Shown here: positions 63,346 through 64,000 of the stretch, one piece after another
Layout of the letters: every line of letters starts with the position of its first letter
Numbering within the stretch: the first letter of the stretch is position 1
NCBI GenBank assembly: GCA_022560875.1
Contig: JADFSH010000001.1
Span: forward strand, 1 to 64,000
Direction of reading: 5' to 3'
Origin: Planctomycetota bacterium
GTDB lineage: Bacteria > Planctomycetota > Phycisphaerae > Phycisphaerales > SM1A02
DNA: 64,000 bases
Notes under the pieces: generated by a model
Database searches by the model: none
The model's input: only the letters and a program-made list of their open reading frames with translations
What the model was told of the DNA's origin: nothing
Translations under genes and position numbers: made by a program

Positions 63346-64000
63346 TCAAGCCAGAGAAATCCGCGGGTCCACCCACCGGTACAGCACATCTACGATGAGG
63401 TTGAACACGATCAGCATTGCCGCGTAGGTCAGCACCACGCCCATGATGAGGGTGAGGTCCTTGCTCAAAACCGCATCGACGAAATGCGTGCCCACGCCCG
63501 GCACCGCGAAGACCCGCTCGACCACGAATGAGCCCGTCATCGCCGCGGCAGAGGCGGGTCCGAGATAGCTCAGGACGGGAAGAAAAGCATTCTTCAGGGC
63601 GTGCTTGAGAACGACCTTGTATTCCGGCAGACCCTTGGCCCGGGCGGTGCGGATGTAATCGGCGTTGAGCTGCTCGATCATGCCGAAGCGCGTCAGTCGT
63701 GCGATGTAGGCGGCGAAGGGCAGCGACAGCGTGATGGCCGGCAGGATGAGATAGGATACCCCGCCCCAGCCACCCACGGGAAGCCAGCCCAGCCAGACGG
63801 AAAAAACAACCAGCAGGAGCGTCCCCACCACAAATGGCGGCAGGCTGATGCCGACCAGGGCCAGCAGCAGCGTCGAGAGATCGGCGATACTGCCCGGTTT
63901 CAACGCTCCGATCACACCCGTGGTTATGCCGATGAGGCAGGCGAGCAGGATTGCCGTGAGCCCGAGAGTCATCGACACGGGCACGCTTCCGGCCAGGATT
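63346..64000 (-). CDS. Peptide ABC transporter permease, OppB/DppB type, 5' end outside window
   Basis: The frame is open to the right edge, so the gene continues beyond 64000. The visible part is the C-terminal ~218 residues of a BPD-type permease: about five helices, the EAA-like loop IRTARAKGLPEYKVVLKHALKNAFLPVLS, and the ending DVLYRWVDPRISL characteristic of OppB/DppB. It converges on the TauE/SafE gene with a 9-base gap. A matching ATPase may be the lone oppF-type gene 17 kb away, though on the opposite strand. Confidence 0.88.
   Translation of the reverse strand, partial: ILAGSVPVSMTLGLTAILLACLIGITTGVIGALKPGSIADLSTLLLALVGISLPPFVVGTLLLVVFSVWLGWLPVGGWGGVSYLILPAITLSLPFAAYIARLTRFGMIEQLNADYIRTARAKGLPEYKVVLKHALKNAFLPVLSYLGPASAAAMTGSFVVERVFAVPGVGTHFVDAVLSKDLTLIMGVVLTYAAMLIVFNLIVDVLYRWVDPRISLA

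Overview
The window looks like one chromosomal stretch of a flagellated Gram-negative-type bacterium, most likely a planctomycete (Phycisphaerae-like). This is inferred, not proven. The pointers are a very long FliD with many internal repeats, AT-hook/winged-helix DNA-binding proteins beside parB, paired zinc-ribbon membrane proteins, a GYF/DUF4190 pair, and a large secreted protein of unknown family. No rRNA, tRNA, CRISPR array or complete insertion sequence was recognised. Almost all of the window is protein coding.

Layout. (1) 1-3.7 kb is GC-rich: a phosphotriesterase-family hydrolase cut by the window edge, a Tat-exported ABC substrate-binding protein, and a secreted protein with a C-terminal cupredoxin domain. 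(2) 3.7-4.76 kb is AT-richer: a decayed repeat with inverted ends, then a B-box zinc-finger membrane protein whose 3' end runs straight into a 5'-truncated glycosyltransferase. (3) 4.76-15 kb is a surface-polysaccharide/glycolipid region: GT4, DUF3473-type polysaccharide deacetylase, formyltransferase, HAD phosphatase plus ATP-grasp ligase, GT87, methyltransferase, a phosphoribosyl-polyprenol-type UbiA transferase, and divergent fcl and gmd genes for GDP-L-fucose. (4) 15-19.5 kb holds fliD and fliS. (5) 19.7-25.5 kb resembles an origin-proximal cluster: AT-hook protein, parB with an adjacent parS-like palindrome and a perfect DnaA box, a histidine kinase, a DciA (DUF721) gene and mnmE. (6) 25.6-33 kb: Gfo/Idh oxidoreductase, two zinc-ribbon membrane paralogues, a giant DUF2339 protein and purQ. 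(7) 33-42 kb: a PurS-PurS-PurL fusion, rnhA, rpsL, rpsG, an E1-like adenylyltransferase and an internally duplicated 898-residue secreted protein. (8) 42-64 kb is mostly housekeeping: methyltransferase, panB, htrA, oppF, GYF pair, PH-domain pair, thyA, metallo-beta-lactamase-fold proteins, folA, hydroxyacyl-CoA dehydrogenase, resB-ccsA cytochrome c maturation, thpR, HU, a 2-hydroxyacid dehydrogenase, enolase, a TauE/SafE permease and an edge-truncated oppB.

How the genes fit together. thyA and folA form the thymidylate/folate cycle. purQ and purL form FGAM synthase. fcl and gmd make GDP-L-fucose for the polysaccharide region. ResB and CcsA form the System II cytochrome c assembly unit. FliS is the flagellar secretion chaperone next to the cap protein FliD. 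ParB with parS handles chromosome segregation.

The most unusual points are the chimeric junction near 4.75 kb, the duplicated 898-residue protein, the double-PurS PurL, the AT-hook/winged-helix protein next to parB/parS, the giant FliD, and the DPPR-synthase-like glycolipid genes.
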